A DNA stretch of 64,000 nt from assembly GCA_023441055.1 (NCBI GenBank), contig JAEZQY010000041.1, forward strand, positions 1-64,000. The letters run 5' to 3'. Origin of the DNA: Bacillota bacterium (GTDB taxonomy: Bacteria; Bacillota; Bacilli; Paenibacillales; UBA4045). A program made the position numbers and the translations under genes. The stretch's first letter is position 1, and every line of letters starts with the position of its first letter. A model generated the notes under the pieces. It saw nothing but the letters and a program-made list of their open reading frames with translations, did no database searches and was not told the DNA's origin. Of this stretch, positions 34,146 to 45,000 are shown in pieces.

Positions 34146-37100
34146 TTAATCTAGGAAGTTAATCATAATCATGAATCGATGCAACATAACAGCCGCTTGC
34201 GCGCGTGTTGCTGATGCAGCAGGCGCTAGTCTGTCTGCACTCAGACCTTGGACGAGTTTATTAGTAACAGCTTCCGACATCGCACCTCGAGCCCAAACGG
34301 ATACCTCGGATGCATCTACAAACGAAGTGAGCGAATTTGGGAGCTGGTCGATCGTTCTAGATCCATCATTCACTAGCGCACGTGCATTCATGAGCATGAC
34401 TGCAATCTGCTCCCGCGTAATCTGTGCCTCCGGTGCGAAGTGTGCCCGGCTGATCCCACTCACGAGTCCTGCCTTGAAGGCTGCTTCTACTTCAGCGGCA
34501 TACCAAGACGTCGCAGCTACATCCTCGAATACATCCCCTGTGTCAGCACGATTTGTCTTGATCCCAAGTGCGCGCACCAGTAAGGATGCAAACTCCGCAC
34601 GTGTAATATTGCGGTTTGGTGCATAGTCATAGATGGTCATTCCGCTGACAATCCGTTTGGATGCCAGCTGCTCAACCTCAGATTCCGCCCAATGTCCGTG
34701 CATATCGGAAAATTCGACCCGATCCGTCTCCACAATTGCATAGATACTATTGTGCGGCATCTGCATCACAGCATCTTGTTGACCATTACTTCTTCGAGTC
34801 ATAACAGCTGGTACATAAGTGAAGGTTCGGCCAGTTGGGTCGTAAAGGACGGCCATATAATTCCGATTGGCGAATTGCTCGTCCAACACGATCGACTTGG
34901 TCATATACGTGCCTCCAAAGTCAGTGATCTCAACGGACTCATCGTCGCCTGATACAATCAACTGAAATTCAATCACTTGGCTGAGCAGCGTCATTCCTCG
35001 CCCCTCTGCAGCTAGTATGAACGCTTCCCTAGGCTCGCCAGTTAAGGTTGATATATTAATTATCACATTCATGTCGTCAACAGCAATACCTAATTGTGTG
35101 GCCAGCTGCTCTAAATCCAGTACGGTTACTTTCAATTGGAAGCTGGATCCGTTCAATTGCATGTCGAACTCGGCTTTCGGACTACTAGCAAACACTTCTG
35201 CCAACCGTTCACCTGGTAGGTGTACTTCTACATCGGGCAGACGGTTATCAATGATGACTCGTATCACAGGTCGATCTTCATCCAGGTTCTCGGTAAGATC
35301 ATCCCATATATCATCAGGCAGCGTTACAACTTCTATTATCTCACCGTTGTCCCTTTGTACCTCCTCGGTATCCTTTGGCCCTACCTCTATGATGATGACA
35401 CCAGGGCCGATGGATAGAATCGTTCGAGGCTCGGAATCTTCAGGTGATTCCTCTTCATCATCTGGATCTGGTGAGGACGGCGGTGTGGGCGTACTTCCTA
35501 CAATGTTGCTAATAGCGATTGTCTCTACCGCTTCATTACCTGCATTGTCTCTTGCATAGACGGTATAGCTACCATTGGCAGTTGCAGTAAATTCGTTACT
35601 TACAATTACAGCCCCGCCTGTTGCGAAGAACGCGATTCCTTCATTGCCTGCTATCCACTTCGTCTCACTAATTCCGCTATTCGCATAGACGGCCACGGTT
35701 ACCGTGACATTCCCATTCGTTGAGCTTGTCGGATTGGCTATCAAATTGATCGCAGGCAAGCTACGGTCAATGTTGCTGATTGTAATTGTCTCAACAGCTT
35801 CGTTGCCCGCCTCATCCCGCGCATACACGGTATACGCTCCGTTAGCCGTTGCGTCGAACGAGCCACCTGTGACCGTCTGTCCGCCTGCTGCGAAGAACGA
35901 CGCTACCTGGCTGCCTGCAGCCCACTTCACGCTGTCAATTGCGCTGCCCGTACCATCCGTACCGACGGTTACCGTGACATTCCCATTCGTCGAACTTGTC
36001 GGACTGGATGCCAAATCTATCGTAGGTCCGACACGGTCAATGCTGCTAATAGCGATTGTCTCTACCGCTTCATTGCCGGCATTATCCCTAGCATAGACGG
36101 TATAAGTGCCATTCGCGGTTACAGTAAATTCATTATCTACAATTGCTGACCCGCCTGTTGCGAAGAACACGATTCCTTCATTGCCAGCTATCCACTTCGA
36201 CTCACTAATTCCGCTAATCGCATAGACGGCCACGGTTACCGTGACATTCCCATTCGTTGAGCTTGTCGGACTAGCGACCAAATCGATCGCAGGCAAGCTA
36301 CGGTCAATGTTGCTGATTGTAATTGTCTCAACAGCTTCGTTGCCCGCCTCATCCCGCGCATAAACGGTATACGCTCCGTTAGCCGTTGCCTCGAACGAGC
36401 CACTTGTGACCGTCTGTCCACCTGCTGCGAAGAACGACGCTAACTGACTGCCTGCAGCCCACTTCACGCTGTCAATTGCGCTGCCCGTTCCATCAGTACC
36501 GACGGTTACGGTAACATTCCCATTCGTTGAGCTTGTTGGATTGGTGATCAAATCGATCGTAGGCAAGCTACGGTCGATGTTGCTGATTGTAATTGTCTCG
36601 ACAGCTTCATTACCCGTATCATCCCTTGCATAGACGGTATAGGTACTATTCGCGGTTACAATAAATTCATTCCCTGCGATTACTGCCCCACCCGTTGCGA
36701 AGAACCCTGCTCCTTCATTGCCTGCTGCCCACTTCAGTTCGCTAAGGCCGCTGCCTGTATCCTCTGCATCCACAGTGATCGTGACATTCCCGGTCGTTGG
36801 TGTTGTCGGGCTTGCTGTCAGGTTAAGCGTCGGTACGCTGCGGTCGATGTTGCTGATTGTTATCGTCTCTACCACATGATTACCGGCATTGTCCCTTGCA
36901 TAGACCGTATAGGTACCATTCACGGTTACAATAAATTCATCCCCTGCGATTACTGCCCCACCCGTTGCGAAGAACGCTGCTCCTTCATTGCCTGCTGCCC
37001 ACTTCAGTTCGCTAAGGCCACTGCCTGTGTCCTCTGCATCCACAGTGACCGTGACATTCCCATTCGTTGGTGTTGTCGGGCTTGCTGTCAGGTTAAGCGT

Positions 37101-38996
37101 CGGTACGCTGCGGTCTATATTACCAATTGCGATTGTCTCGACTGCTTCATTTCCCGCCTCGTCTCGTGCATACACGGTATACGTTCCGTTAGCCGTTACA
37201 TCGAACGAGCCACTTGTGACCGTCTGTCCGCCTGCTGCGAAGAACGAAGCTACCTGACTGCCTGCAGCCCACTTCACGCCGTCAATTGCGCTGTTCGTAC
37301 CATCCGTACCGACGGTTACGGTAACATTTCCATTCGTCGGTGTTGTCGGGCTTGCTGTCAGGTTAATCGTCGGTGCATCTCGGTCGATGTTGCTGATTGT
37401 GATCATCGCTATCTCATCATTGCCGACTTTGTCTCTTGCATAGAAGGTGTACGTACTGTTCGCAGGCACAATAAATTCCTCATCTTCAACATCCTCCCCA
37501 TCGGTCGCGAAGAATGAGGTTGTCTGCTCGCCTGCTGCCCACTTGAATGCGCCGAGTCCGCTGCCTGTATCCCCTGCACTTACTGTAAACGTGACATTCC
37601 CGTTCGTCGGTGTTAACACAATATCTGAAAACATAATGGATGGTCTTGTGTGATCAACTTCGAAGACGATCTTATATTCTTCTACGGAGTTGTCCGGAGC
37701 TTTCACATCAATGGTAATTGTCGTCGTCTCCTCGACTAGTTCAATAGACGACGAGTCCGCTCCATGCGACACTACTTCACCCGCCACCTTCACTTCCGAG
37801 AACGGGACAATGGCAGTCGGAGTTACGATAACATTGGTCGCATTCGTCATCAGATTGTAGGTTCGTTCCAGAGGATCGAACGTCAACCCAGGAATACTGA
37901 GCTCCAGGTTTGCGAGTTCTGCCGTGATCACCTGGAATTCGTGACCACTGCCTAATGCGTATGCCCTAGCATTCGATAATTGATTGAAATAGAGTGTCAA
38001 TTGGTCTGAACTGTCATGAAAAATATAGTCCCCCAAGTAATTTATAGAATCGGAAAGAATCAGAACATCCGATAGTGCAGAATTATTCCTAAATGCGTCT
38101 TCTTCAATTGCATTTACGCTAGATGGAATTATCAGCATTGACAGTTTATTCGACTTGAATGCAGAGCTTCCAATTGTGGTGAGACTGCTGGGGAGATTTA
38201 GTTCCATCAACTCGTTACCTTCAAACGCAGATGACCCGATCGTCTCCACACCGTCAGGAATGTCTACTGCGTACAGCAAATTGTACTGAAACGCTTTGTT
38301 TTCGATTGTGATAAGACTACTGGGGAGCGTTACATCCTGCAGCCTGTTATACTCAAACGCCCCTTCCCCGATATTCTCCACACTGTCTGGTATAGTTAAC
38401 GAAGTCAATTCATTATTATAGAAAGCGAAGTTACCGATTGTGGTGAGACTGCTGGGGAGATTTAGTTCCATCAACTCGTTACCTTCAAACGCTGATGATC
38501 CGATCGTCTCCACACCATCAGGAATGTCTACTGCGTTTAGCAAATTGTCCTTAAATACAAAGTTTGCGATTGTGGTGAGATTGCTGGGGAGCGTTACATC
38601 CTGCAGCTCGTTAAATTCAAACGCCCCTTCCCCTATCGACTTCACACTATTTGGTATAGCTAACGAAACCAATCTATTATTATAGAAAGCGAAGCTTCCG
38701 ATTGTCGTCACGCTATTCGGAATTGTTATTGAGGTCAGTTGTTTACCCCTGAAAGCATCCGGCCCGATTTCAACCACGGTTAATCCACCCACTTGAGGGG
38801 GGATGACAACATCTATGCCGTTACTTCCCGTGTAGCCATTGATTCTAGCAGTGCTGCCATCCAGATCCTCATATTCAAAAAAACCATCAGTCGCAGCATG
38901 TACAATGGAAACTGGAACCGACATGAGACTCCCAAACAATAGCAAAATCGACAGTGCAGTAAGCCCTATTTTACGTGAAAAACCTCGCATCATCAT
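34146..38996 (-). CDS. Giant SLH surface protein with leucine-rich and Ig-like repeats
   Basis: A 1616-residue exported protein. ATG 38996 is chosen for its AGGTGGG site. In order: signal peptide ending VSIVHA; BspA-type leucine-rich repeats of about 22 residues (units such as LTSITIPNSVTTIGSFAFYN) over about residues 50-330; one cadherin-like beta domain (NLELSIPGLTFDPLERTYNL); eight tandem 90-residue domains each opening TNGNVTVTV and closing YTVYARDNAGNEAVETI; an acidic Pro-rich linker; a middle domain; and three SLH motifs at the end (HGHWAESEVE, SWYAAEVEAAF, VWARGAMSEAV). SLH motifs bind pyruvylated wall polymer, so the protein stands on the cell surface, likely for adhesion or polysaccharide contact. 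Confidence 0.93.
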   Translation of the reverse strand: MMMRGFSRKIGLTALSILLLFGSLMSVPVSIVHAATDGFFEYEDLDGSTARINGYTGSNGIDVVIPPQVGGLTVVEIGPDAFRGKQLTSITIPNSVTTIGSFAFYNNRLVSLAIPNSVKSIGEGAFEFNELQDVTLPSNLTTIANFVFKDNLLNAVDIPDGVETIGSSAFEGNELMELNLPSSLTTIGNFAFYNNELTSLTIPDSVENIGEGAFEYNRLQDVTLPSSLITIENKAFQYNLLYAVDIPDGVETIGSSAFEGNELMELNLPSSLTTIGSSAFKSNKLSMLIIPSSVNAIEEDAFRNNSALSDVLILSDSINYLGDYIFHDSSDQLTLYFNQLSNARAYALGSGHEFQVITAELANLELSIPGLTFDPLERTYNLMTNATNVIVTPTAIVPFSEVKVAGEVVSHGADSSSIELVEETTTITIDVKAPDNSVEEYKIVFEVDHTRPSIMFSDIVLTPTNGNVTFTVSAGDTGSGLGAFKWAAGEQTTSFFATDGEDVEDEEFIVPANSTYTFYARDKVGNDEIAMITISNIDRDAPTINLTASPTTPTNGNVTVTVGTDGTNSAIDGVKWAAGSQVASFFAAGGQTVTSGSFDVTANGTYTVYARDEAGNEAVETIAIGNIDRSVPTLNLTASPTTPTNGNVTVTVDAEDTGSGLSELKWAAGNEGAAFFATGGAVIAGDEFIVTVNGTYTVYARDNAGNHVVETITISNIDRSVPTLNLTASPTTPTTGNVTITVDAEDTGSGLSELKWAAGNEGAGFFATGGAVIAGNEFIVTANSTYTVYARDDTGNEAVETITISNIDRSLPTIDLITNPTSSTNGNVTVTVGTDGTGSAIDSVKWAAGSQLASFFAAGGQTVTSGSFEATANGAYTVYARDEAGNEAVETITISNIDRSLPAIDLVASPTSSTNGNVTVTVAVYAISGISESKWIAGNEGIVFFATGGSAIVDNEFTVTANGTYTVYARDNAGNEAVETIAISSIDRVGPTIDLASSPTSSTNGNVTVTVGTDGTGSAIDSVKWAAGSQVASFFAAGGQTVTGGSFDATANGAYTVYARDEAGNEAVETITISNIDRSLPAINLIANPTSSTNGNVTVTVAVYANSGISETKWIAGNEGIAFFATGGAVIVSNEFTATANGSYTVYARDNAGNEAVETIAISNIVGSTPTPPSSPDPDDEEESPEDSEPRTILSIGPGVIIIEVGPKDTEEVQRDNGEIIEVVTLPDDIWDDLTENLDEDRPVIRVIIDNRLPDVEVHLPGERLAEVFASSPKAEFDMQLNGSSFQLKVTVLDLEQLATQLGIAVDDMNVIINISTLTGEPREAFILAAEGRGMTLLSQVIEFQLIVSGDDESVEITDFGGTYMTKSIVLDEQFANRNYMAVLYDPTGRTFTYVPAVMTRRSNGQQDAVMQMPHNSIYAIVETDRVEFSDMHGHWAESEVEQLASKRIVSGMTIYDYAPNRNITRAEFASLLVRALGIKTNRADTGDVFEDVAATSWYAAEVEAAFKAGLVSGISRAHFAPEAQITREQIAVMLMNARALVNDGSRTIDQLPNSLTSFVDASEVSVWARGAMSEAVTNKLVQGLSADRLAPAASATRAQAAVMLHRFMIMINFLD
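35501..37658 (-). repeat. Eight tandem 270-bp units encoding Ig-like domains
   Basis: Eight units of about 270 bases encode successive 90-residue domains. Two sub-types occur: one with GTDGTGSAIDSVKWAAG (units 2, 5, 7) and one with ISGISESKWIAGNEG (6, 8); units 1, 3 and 4 carry DTGSGL. The pairs 5-6 and 7-8 are near copies at a 540-base offset, for example around 35800 and 36340. Confidence 0.85.
38176..38551 (-). repeat. 264-bp higher-order duplication inside the leucine-rich repeats
   Basis: The stretch starting GTGGTGAGACTGCTGGGGAG at 38176 recurs at 38440 with few differences over at least 100 bases. The offset of 264 bases equals four 22-codon repeats, so a four-repeat block was duplicated recently. 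Confidence 0.75.
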
Positions 38997-39137
38997 GAAT
39001 TCCCACCTATCTTCTCTGAATTTATATAAGTCTATAGCAATTTGTTCCCATACTAGCATACGGCTATGATAAAATTATGATAGAATCTAGCTATATCTTC
39101 CATAACGTTACGCTTCGAAGGAGTATCATCCCTACAT

Positions 39138-40877
39138 ATGAATGATTTATGGTCACTGCCTTCCATTACAATCGTATGCTCGGCCATTCTAATATGCATA
39201 TTGTTGATCTATGCGATCGTGTACCGTCAAGAACGAGGTGTGCGTTTTTTCGTATGGGTATTGGGTTGCCGCGTCGTCTATGCAGGAAGTGTCATTCTAG
39301 AGATTAGTCGTGCAGACCTACAGTCCAAGCTTTTCTTTCGAAATATAGAGCAAACCGCACTTTTATTCATGGTGCCCTTCATGGTGCTGTTCGTCCTCGA
39401 CCTAGTCGGTATGGACAGGTGGTTGAAGCTGCGATGGAGCGCCTCTCTCCTGGCGGTGTTCGCTTGCTGGGCCATGGTCATCTGGTCAGATCCTTATTGG
39501 GGTATTATTAATGAGACTCAGAACTTGATCAATGGACATCTGGTCATCACGAAGACACCCTACGCATTAGCTTTCAACCTATTCTGCTATGCGATTATTG
39601 CTGGTTGCGTATTCGTTCTAATCCATTACATTCGAAATTCGCGTCCTGAATTCCGCATAGCTGGCATGTGGCTCCTGGTGTTCGGGAGCATACCCGTATC
39701 GGTGGAAGTGATGAAGCTATTCATGCCCACACTCTCCCCGTGGCTACTGCCTCTCTCCGTATATAGCGGAATCTGCGGTATGATCATGCTTTGGATTATT
39801 GTGAGGAAGAAGCTGTTCACTAGTGTACCCATGGCTAGGAATATCGTGATCGAGACGATGCATGAAGGTATGCTCATCATGAACACGACTGGCAAGATCA
39901 TAGATAGCAATAGATTGGCGCGTCTGCTATTAGAGGATGACGGCAGTCGACCTATTCTAGGCCGCAGCTATGAGGAAGTGCTCGCAGCTTGGCCCCAGTG
40001 GCAGTCCGCGTGTGCGGATTTGGAGGAATCCCGAATCGAAATCAGTACCCAGTCTGAACAGGGGAAGCGATCATATATCGTGAATGTCTACCCCTTCTTC
40101 ACCCAGCGGCAACGCAAGCTAGGAACCATCTCGATCATTATCGATATTACGGAGAAGCAACAAGCGCTGGAACAGATTGCTCATCTTAATCAGATGAAGG
40201 ACCAGCTCTTCACTGCTGTATCCCATGACATTCGAAACCCGCTAGCTGTTCAAGTCAACTTGTTGGAGCTGCTGGAGCAAGAGAAGAGCCTGTCCAACCA
40301 AGGCAGCAACGATATTATTCATGCATTAGGCGAACAGATTCGTACGACCTACACGATCGTCGAGAATCTCTTGGAATGGTTTCGTGGTCAGAAGGAAGGG
40401 ATTGTCTTGCAACCAGAATCTCTTCCCCTGGCCGATATCGTTGATGAAGCAAGTCAGTTACTCTTGCTGAACTGCGAGATGAAGCAGTTGACGCTGGATA
40501 TTCATATCGATGAAGACATTCGAATTTATGCAGATCGTGATGCGCTTGTTCTAGTGATTCGTAATCTCCTGTCCAATGCAATTAAGTATTCATATCAAGG
40601 TGGCAAGATCCGAATAAATGCCCGAACTAGCGACAGCAGGGTCGAGATCTATATTACCGATCACGGCGTGGGGATGAGTGAGGACCAAATTCACTACTTG
40701 TTCGATGAAACACGGTTTGATTCCACTATAGGAACAGCTGGTGAGAAGGGTACGGGTCTTGGATTACTCGTAAGCCGGCAATTTCTGCAGATGAGCGGAG
40801 GACATCTCAAGGTGAATAGCAGCCCAGGTCTTGGAAGCACCTTTACAATTGTGCTGGAGGACGGTGATTGGCAATGA
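39138..40877 (+). CDS. Sensor histidine kinase with N-terminal 7TM region
   Basis: A 579-residue kinase. The first 220 residues hold seven hydrophobic segments of the histidine-kinase 7TM type. A PAS-like domain (MHEGMLIMNTTGKIIDSNRL) follows. The phospho-acceptor is His363 in TAVSHDIRNPLAV, and the catalytic domain has VIRNLLSNAIKY, DHGVGMSEDQ and GEKGTGLGL. It overlaps the next gene at ATGA. The pair is divergent from the giant SLH gene across 141 bases and convergent with the ctsZ-like gene, so either could be its target. Confidence 0.93.
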   Translation: MNDLWSLPSITIVCSAILICILLIYAIVYRQERGVRFFVWVLGCRVVYAGSVILEISRADLQSKLFFRNIEQTALLFMVPFMVLFVLDLVGMDRWLKLRWSASLLAVFACWAMVIWSDPYWGIINETQNLINGHLVITKTPYALAFNLFCYAIIAGCVFVLIHYIRNSRPEFRIAGMWLLVFGSIPVSVEVMKLFMPTLSPWLLPLSVYSGICGMIMLWIIVRKKLFTSVPMARNIVIETMHEGMLIMNTTGKIIDSNRLARLLLEDDGSRPILGRSYEEVLAAWPQWQSACADLEESRIEISTQSEQGKRSYIVNVYPFFTQRQRKLGTISIIIDITEKQQALEQIAHLNQMKDQLFTAVSHDIRNPLAVQVNLLELLEQEKSLSNQGSNDIIHALGEQIRTTYTIVENLLEWFRGQKEGIVLQPESLPLADIVDEASQLLLLNCEMKQLTLDIHIDEDIRIYADRDALVLVIRNLLSNAIKYSYQGGKIRINARTSDSRVEIYITDHGVGMSEDQIHYLFDETRFDSTIGTAGEKGTGLGLLVSRQFLQMSGGHLKVNSSPGLGSTFTIVLEDGDWQ

Positions 40878-41989
40878 GGGTAATGGTGATAGATGATGAG
40901 AAGGCCATGCATATCGTGATGAATCGCTTATTATCCGCGATCAGGGATGTTGTTGTGGTTGGTTGCTATCAGAATGCCGCAGAGGCGCTGAATCAAATTC
41001 GGGAAGAAGACGTAGATCTGGTATTCATAGATATGATGATTGGGCAGGATCACGGGATCGAGGTCGCCCGTCAGCTTCGCTCTACCCACAGTGAGATAGA
41101 CATTGTATTCGTAACCTCACACAAGGAGTTTGCGATTGATTCATTCGACAGCTACCCCCTGGATTATATGATCAAGCCCGTTTCCAAATCACGTCTAGAA
41201 CAGACGATCAAGCGAGCCGCAGCACGAATCAAGGAGAAGTCGTCGGTTGCGATCAGCCCCAGCGGAAAGCTAATCGTGCGAGCCCTGGGAGGATTCGAAG
41301 TAAGGAACGAGCAAGGTGAGCTTGCCAAATGGATCTCTAAGAAAAGTATGGAGCTGTTCGCCTATCTTCTGATCCATAAAGGCCGCCCGGTTACCAAAAG
41401 CAGGATCATCGAGCACATATACACCGACACATCACAGCATAACGCCGCAATCTATGTAAATACGAGTGTCTATCAGCTTCGTAAAACCTTACACGCGCTT
41501 GGACATAAGAACATCATCGTGCATTCTCAAGAACAATACTGGCTGCTGCTTGATCATATCGGGATGGATTTCGTCCAATTTGAAACTCAAGTGTCCAGGT
41601 TCACTACTATAGAATATGAGCATATTGAGCAGGCATTAGCATGCGAGCAGCTGTATACGGGTGAATTATTCGAGGACCGATCGTATGAATGGTCAATTAC
41701 CGAGCAGATTCGTCTGCACAAATTGTATGCCGTATTCGTTAAACAGTTGAGCCATTGCCTAATCACCCATCGAAGAGCTCAGCAAGCAGTTCCCCTGCTC
41801 AAGAAGCTGCTGCTAAGCGATGAATGGGACGAGGAAGCCAATTTATTACTGCTTCAGGCTTACGGGGAAATGAAGGATCATGTATCATTCACGCAACATT
41901 ATGCACATATATCCAGCCTCTATCAGCAAGAATTAGCGGTCACTCTTCCCGCAGAATTCTCGGAGATGTATGCCTATTATCGCTTATAA
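40874..41989 (+). CDS. Response regulator with SARP-type output (receiver-HTH-BTAD)
   Basis: A 371-residue regulator. The receiver has VIDDEK, phospho-acceptor Asp53 in VFIDMMIG and Lys in DYMIKPVSK. It is followed by an OmpR-like DNA-binding domain (LGGFEVRNEQGELAKWISKK) and a bacterial transcriptional activation domain (QALACEQLYTGELFEDRSYE). This order is known in Paenibacillus and Bacillus regulators related to streptomycete SARP activators. ATG 40874 overlaps the kinase stop, with GGAGG upstream. The target genes are unknown. Confidence 0.9.
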   Translation: MRVMVIDDEKAMHIVMNRLLSAIRDVVVVGCYQNAAEALNQIREEDVDLVFIDMMIGQDHGIEVARQLRSTHSEIDIVFVTSHKEFAIDSFDSYPLDYMIKPVSKSRLEQTIKRAAARIKEKSSVAISPSGKLIVRALGGFEVRNEQGELAKWISKKSMELFAYLLIHKGRPVTKSRIIEHIYTDTSQHNAAIYVNTSVYQLRKTLHALGHKNIIVHSQEQYWLLLDHIGMDFVQFETQVSRFTTIEYEHIEQALACEQLYTGELFEDRSYEWSITEQIRLHKLYAVFVKQLSHCLITHRRAQQAVPLLKKLLLSDEWDEEANLLLLQAYGEMKDHVSFTQHYAHISSLYQQELAVTLPAEFSEMYAYYRL

Positions 41990-42026
41990 GATAGATCCAT
42001 GACGTTATGGATTTAGCCAAGCAGAA

Positions 42027-42070
42027 GCGAACAGCCTGCAAGCCTATTACTTGCACCTGCAGGCTGTCGC
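42027..42070. terminator. Inverted repeat between convergent genes
   Basis: GCGA-ACAGCCTGCA and TGCAGGCTGT-CGC form a 13-bp stem with one bulged base. It lies between the convergent SARP regulator and ctsZ-like genes and could serve both, although neither side has a clear U-run. Confidence 0.55.
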
Positions 42071-42091
42071 ACCGCTCTACCTCAACATGAT

Positions 42092-45000
42092 TTATTGCTT
42101 CGTCAGTCTGACGTCATCAATCAGCAATGTTGTTCCGCCGGGAGAATCGACATAGAAGCCGACATCGACCTGGCCGCTCGTGACATAGATATTGCTGATG
42201 CTGATATATTGCCATTCACCGGTCTTGGCAATGTCGTACGTGAGCATCGAACCGCCATAACCCGAGATCTCAGCCCTGGCTGTTGTCGCCGACGTGTTGA
42301 AGTATCGAACCCAAGCCTCAAGCTTATAGTTGGCATTATTGGTCGGAACATAGATCACCTGATGAATGCTCTGTTGATAAGGACCCGAGTGATAGAAGTA
42401 AGCACGCTGTTCCCCGGTCCACGGCGACTCCGGCGGATACGTTCCCGAGCCGCTGTCCACACCATAGGCCAGTACCCCGGAGTGCCACTCCGTCCAATTG
42501 GAGCCGTAGCCGTTCACTCTGTCGAATCCAGCGTTGTCCAGCAGATTCTTCTCCGATTCCGGCGTGCCCGGCGTCGATGCCGCCACCAGAATTCGGTCGA
42601 TATTCACATTCCCGCTGTCTCCCGAATCATACTTGTATGCAATCGTGTTCCAGCCTGCGCTCAAGGTCAGCGTCTGCGCGGCATTCTGCCATACATCCCA
42701 GCTGACTCCCGGACTCGTCAGGCTTGCCGTCGCCACATCCGTGCCGTTCACGTAAGTGCTCAACGTCTTCGTGCTTCCCGTGCCATTGGCATACTTAAGC
42801 GCGATGGCATAGCTTCCGGCAGTCGGCGCATATACTGTGAATTTCACCTCCGCCCCTACGGCCGTCATACCGTCAACGAAGGCGTTGCCGGAGTAGAACT
42901 TATGGTTCTTGTTGGTGGATGCGCTGCCAGACAGCGCCCCGGCCTCCGCCTCATACTTCGCAATGGATGGATTCAGATCCACGCTGATGGCGTCCAGATT
43001 CACATTGCCGGTATCGCCGGCATCGCTGTAGTACATGTATGTGATCGCGTTGCGCCCCGCCTGAAGCGGTATCGTCTCATTCTGGGTGCTCCATGTGCTC
43101 CAGTTGGCTGTTGCCGCAAGGCTGGTCTGCTTCACCCGGGCGCCGTTCACGAATATGCTCAGCGTCTTCGCCGACCCCGTTCCGTTCGCGTAGCGCAAGC
43201 CGACGTTATAATCCCCGGCTGTCCGCACATCCGCATAGATGGTCACGGCAGCGTTCGCGGATGTCATTCCATCGACGAATCCGGTGCCCTTGTAGCCGGC
43301 ATGATTATTGTTGACGGATGCTCGAGTCGCTGCCGTATCGCCAGAGCGCGAGCCGTCCTCCGTCTCGAAATTCACCGAAGTCGCCGCTGGCGCTCCAACG
43401 CCTGTCACGACGATCGACTTGGCGCTGCCGCTAGCAGCAGCAACCTTCACATACGTCACATCGCCATAGATATCCTTGCCCGTGGTCCAGCCTTCTCCAC
43501 CGGCCGCCCGCAGCGCATTCAGGTCCGCATAGGAAGTCAGCGGCGAACCATTGAGTGTTGCTGCTGTGCCTGCCCGGCCATGAATCTTCACGATATAGCT
43601 CGTGACCGCAGGTGTGTAGGAACCCGATTTAGCTGCGATGTTGAAGCTCACGCCGGCGCCCCCGTTATCCTGCGCTGTCATCACCTGCTTGAAGTAAGCG
43701 CCGCCCTCATAGTCGTAGGACGAACCATCGTCATCATAATAAGTGAAGCTCGTCTGGACAGTGTCCGGGAACGTACCCACTTCGATCGTAGTAACCGCGC
43801 TCTGCCCGACATAATCGAGCACCTTCTGCGATGGAATAATAGCTCCCTTCTTGATGAACAGCGGGATATCTGTCCAAGTATCGGCATTCAGCGGATAGCT
43901 GATCGTCTGGCCCCCCGTAATGGAATTCCCCCTGAAGTAATCGATCCATGTGCCGGCAGGAAGATAGATATTCTTGGAGGTCTGTCCTCTCTTCACGACA
44001 GGAGACGCCAGCATCCAGTCTCCGAACATCCAGGATTCGATATCGTTCTTCACATTGGGATCGGTCGGATAGTCGAAGAGCAGTGGCTTGACCAGCCCCA
44101 GCCCGTCATCGTATGCGGTCCGCTCATAGGCATACATATAAGGGATCAGCGAGTATCGCAATTGAATGGCGGTCTTCGCGGCCTCCTCTGCTGTCGATCC
44201 GTAATACCACGGCTGACGCTGCTGATTGAGATTGCCGTGAACGCGGAATACCGGCGTCAATGCGCTGAATTGCAGCCAGCGGGCATACAGCTCAGGGCTG
44301 GGATTATTAATCGTTCCTTGGTAGCTGTTAAATCCGCCAGCATCCATTCCCCACTTGTGTTGACCAAGATTGATAGCTGACAGCATGTTAGCACGTTGCT
44401 CCTCCATTCCGGTCGCCCAATTGACTTCCTCGCCCTGCTGGAATTGAACACCGATATCGCCCGACCATAACGTTGTCGCGTATCGCTGCGCGCCTGGATA
44501 GAAGGTGCGCGCGGTCTGCCATACCCGTACATTGTCGTCCGTATAAGCTCTCTGTCCCTCGTACATGCCTTGCGACATATAGCCTGTCGAGAAGTTCCCG
44601 AACCAGTAGGAAGCGAAGTCGGTTGATACCTTATCCGTCTCATCATTCCACCAGCCGACGATGCCCTTATCGAAGGCATCCTCCGAGTGATCCCAGAACC
44701 AGGCGCGTTGATTCGCGTTATAAGGGTCGATACTTCTTACAGACACCGGGATAAAATAATCCGTATATGCGGCGTGCCCCGGGTAGAAGTAGCCCCCGGC
44801 GTTCGCGTCCGCATACTGCGTCGTCGGGTTGCTAAACCTGTCAATCGTCACAATACGCGGCTTCGTAATACCGATCATCTTCACCCCCTTGCCATCCATC
44901 ATGGTCTTCAACGCCGTTGTCGAAGCGCTGGGGAAGTTGGATGTATTCCAGGTGAATTCACCATAATTCGTCTCGCCGTAGTTCTTCCAATCATAGTCCA

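Noticed and set aside
36876..37517. A repetitive Cys-rich plus-strand open frame
   Set aside because: It is the antisense reading of the Ig-like repeat array, so its periodicity comes from the surface protein gene.
35501..37658. Regular direct repeats that could suggest a CRISPR or satellite array
   Set aside because: The repeats are in frame, about 270 bases long, and encode protein domains; there are no short spacers or cas genes.
42095..44380. A 761-codon open frame on the plus strand
   Set aside because: It lies wholly antisense to the ctsZ-like gene, whose GH31 and CBM35 motifs are clear. The plus-strand translation is rich in Arg, His and Cys and resembles no family.
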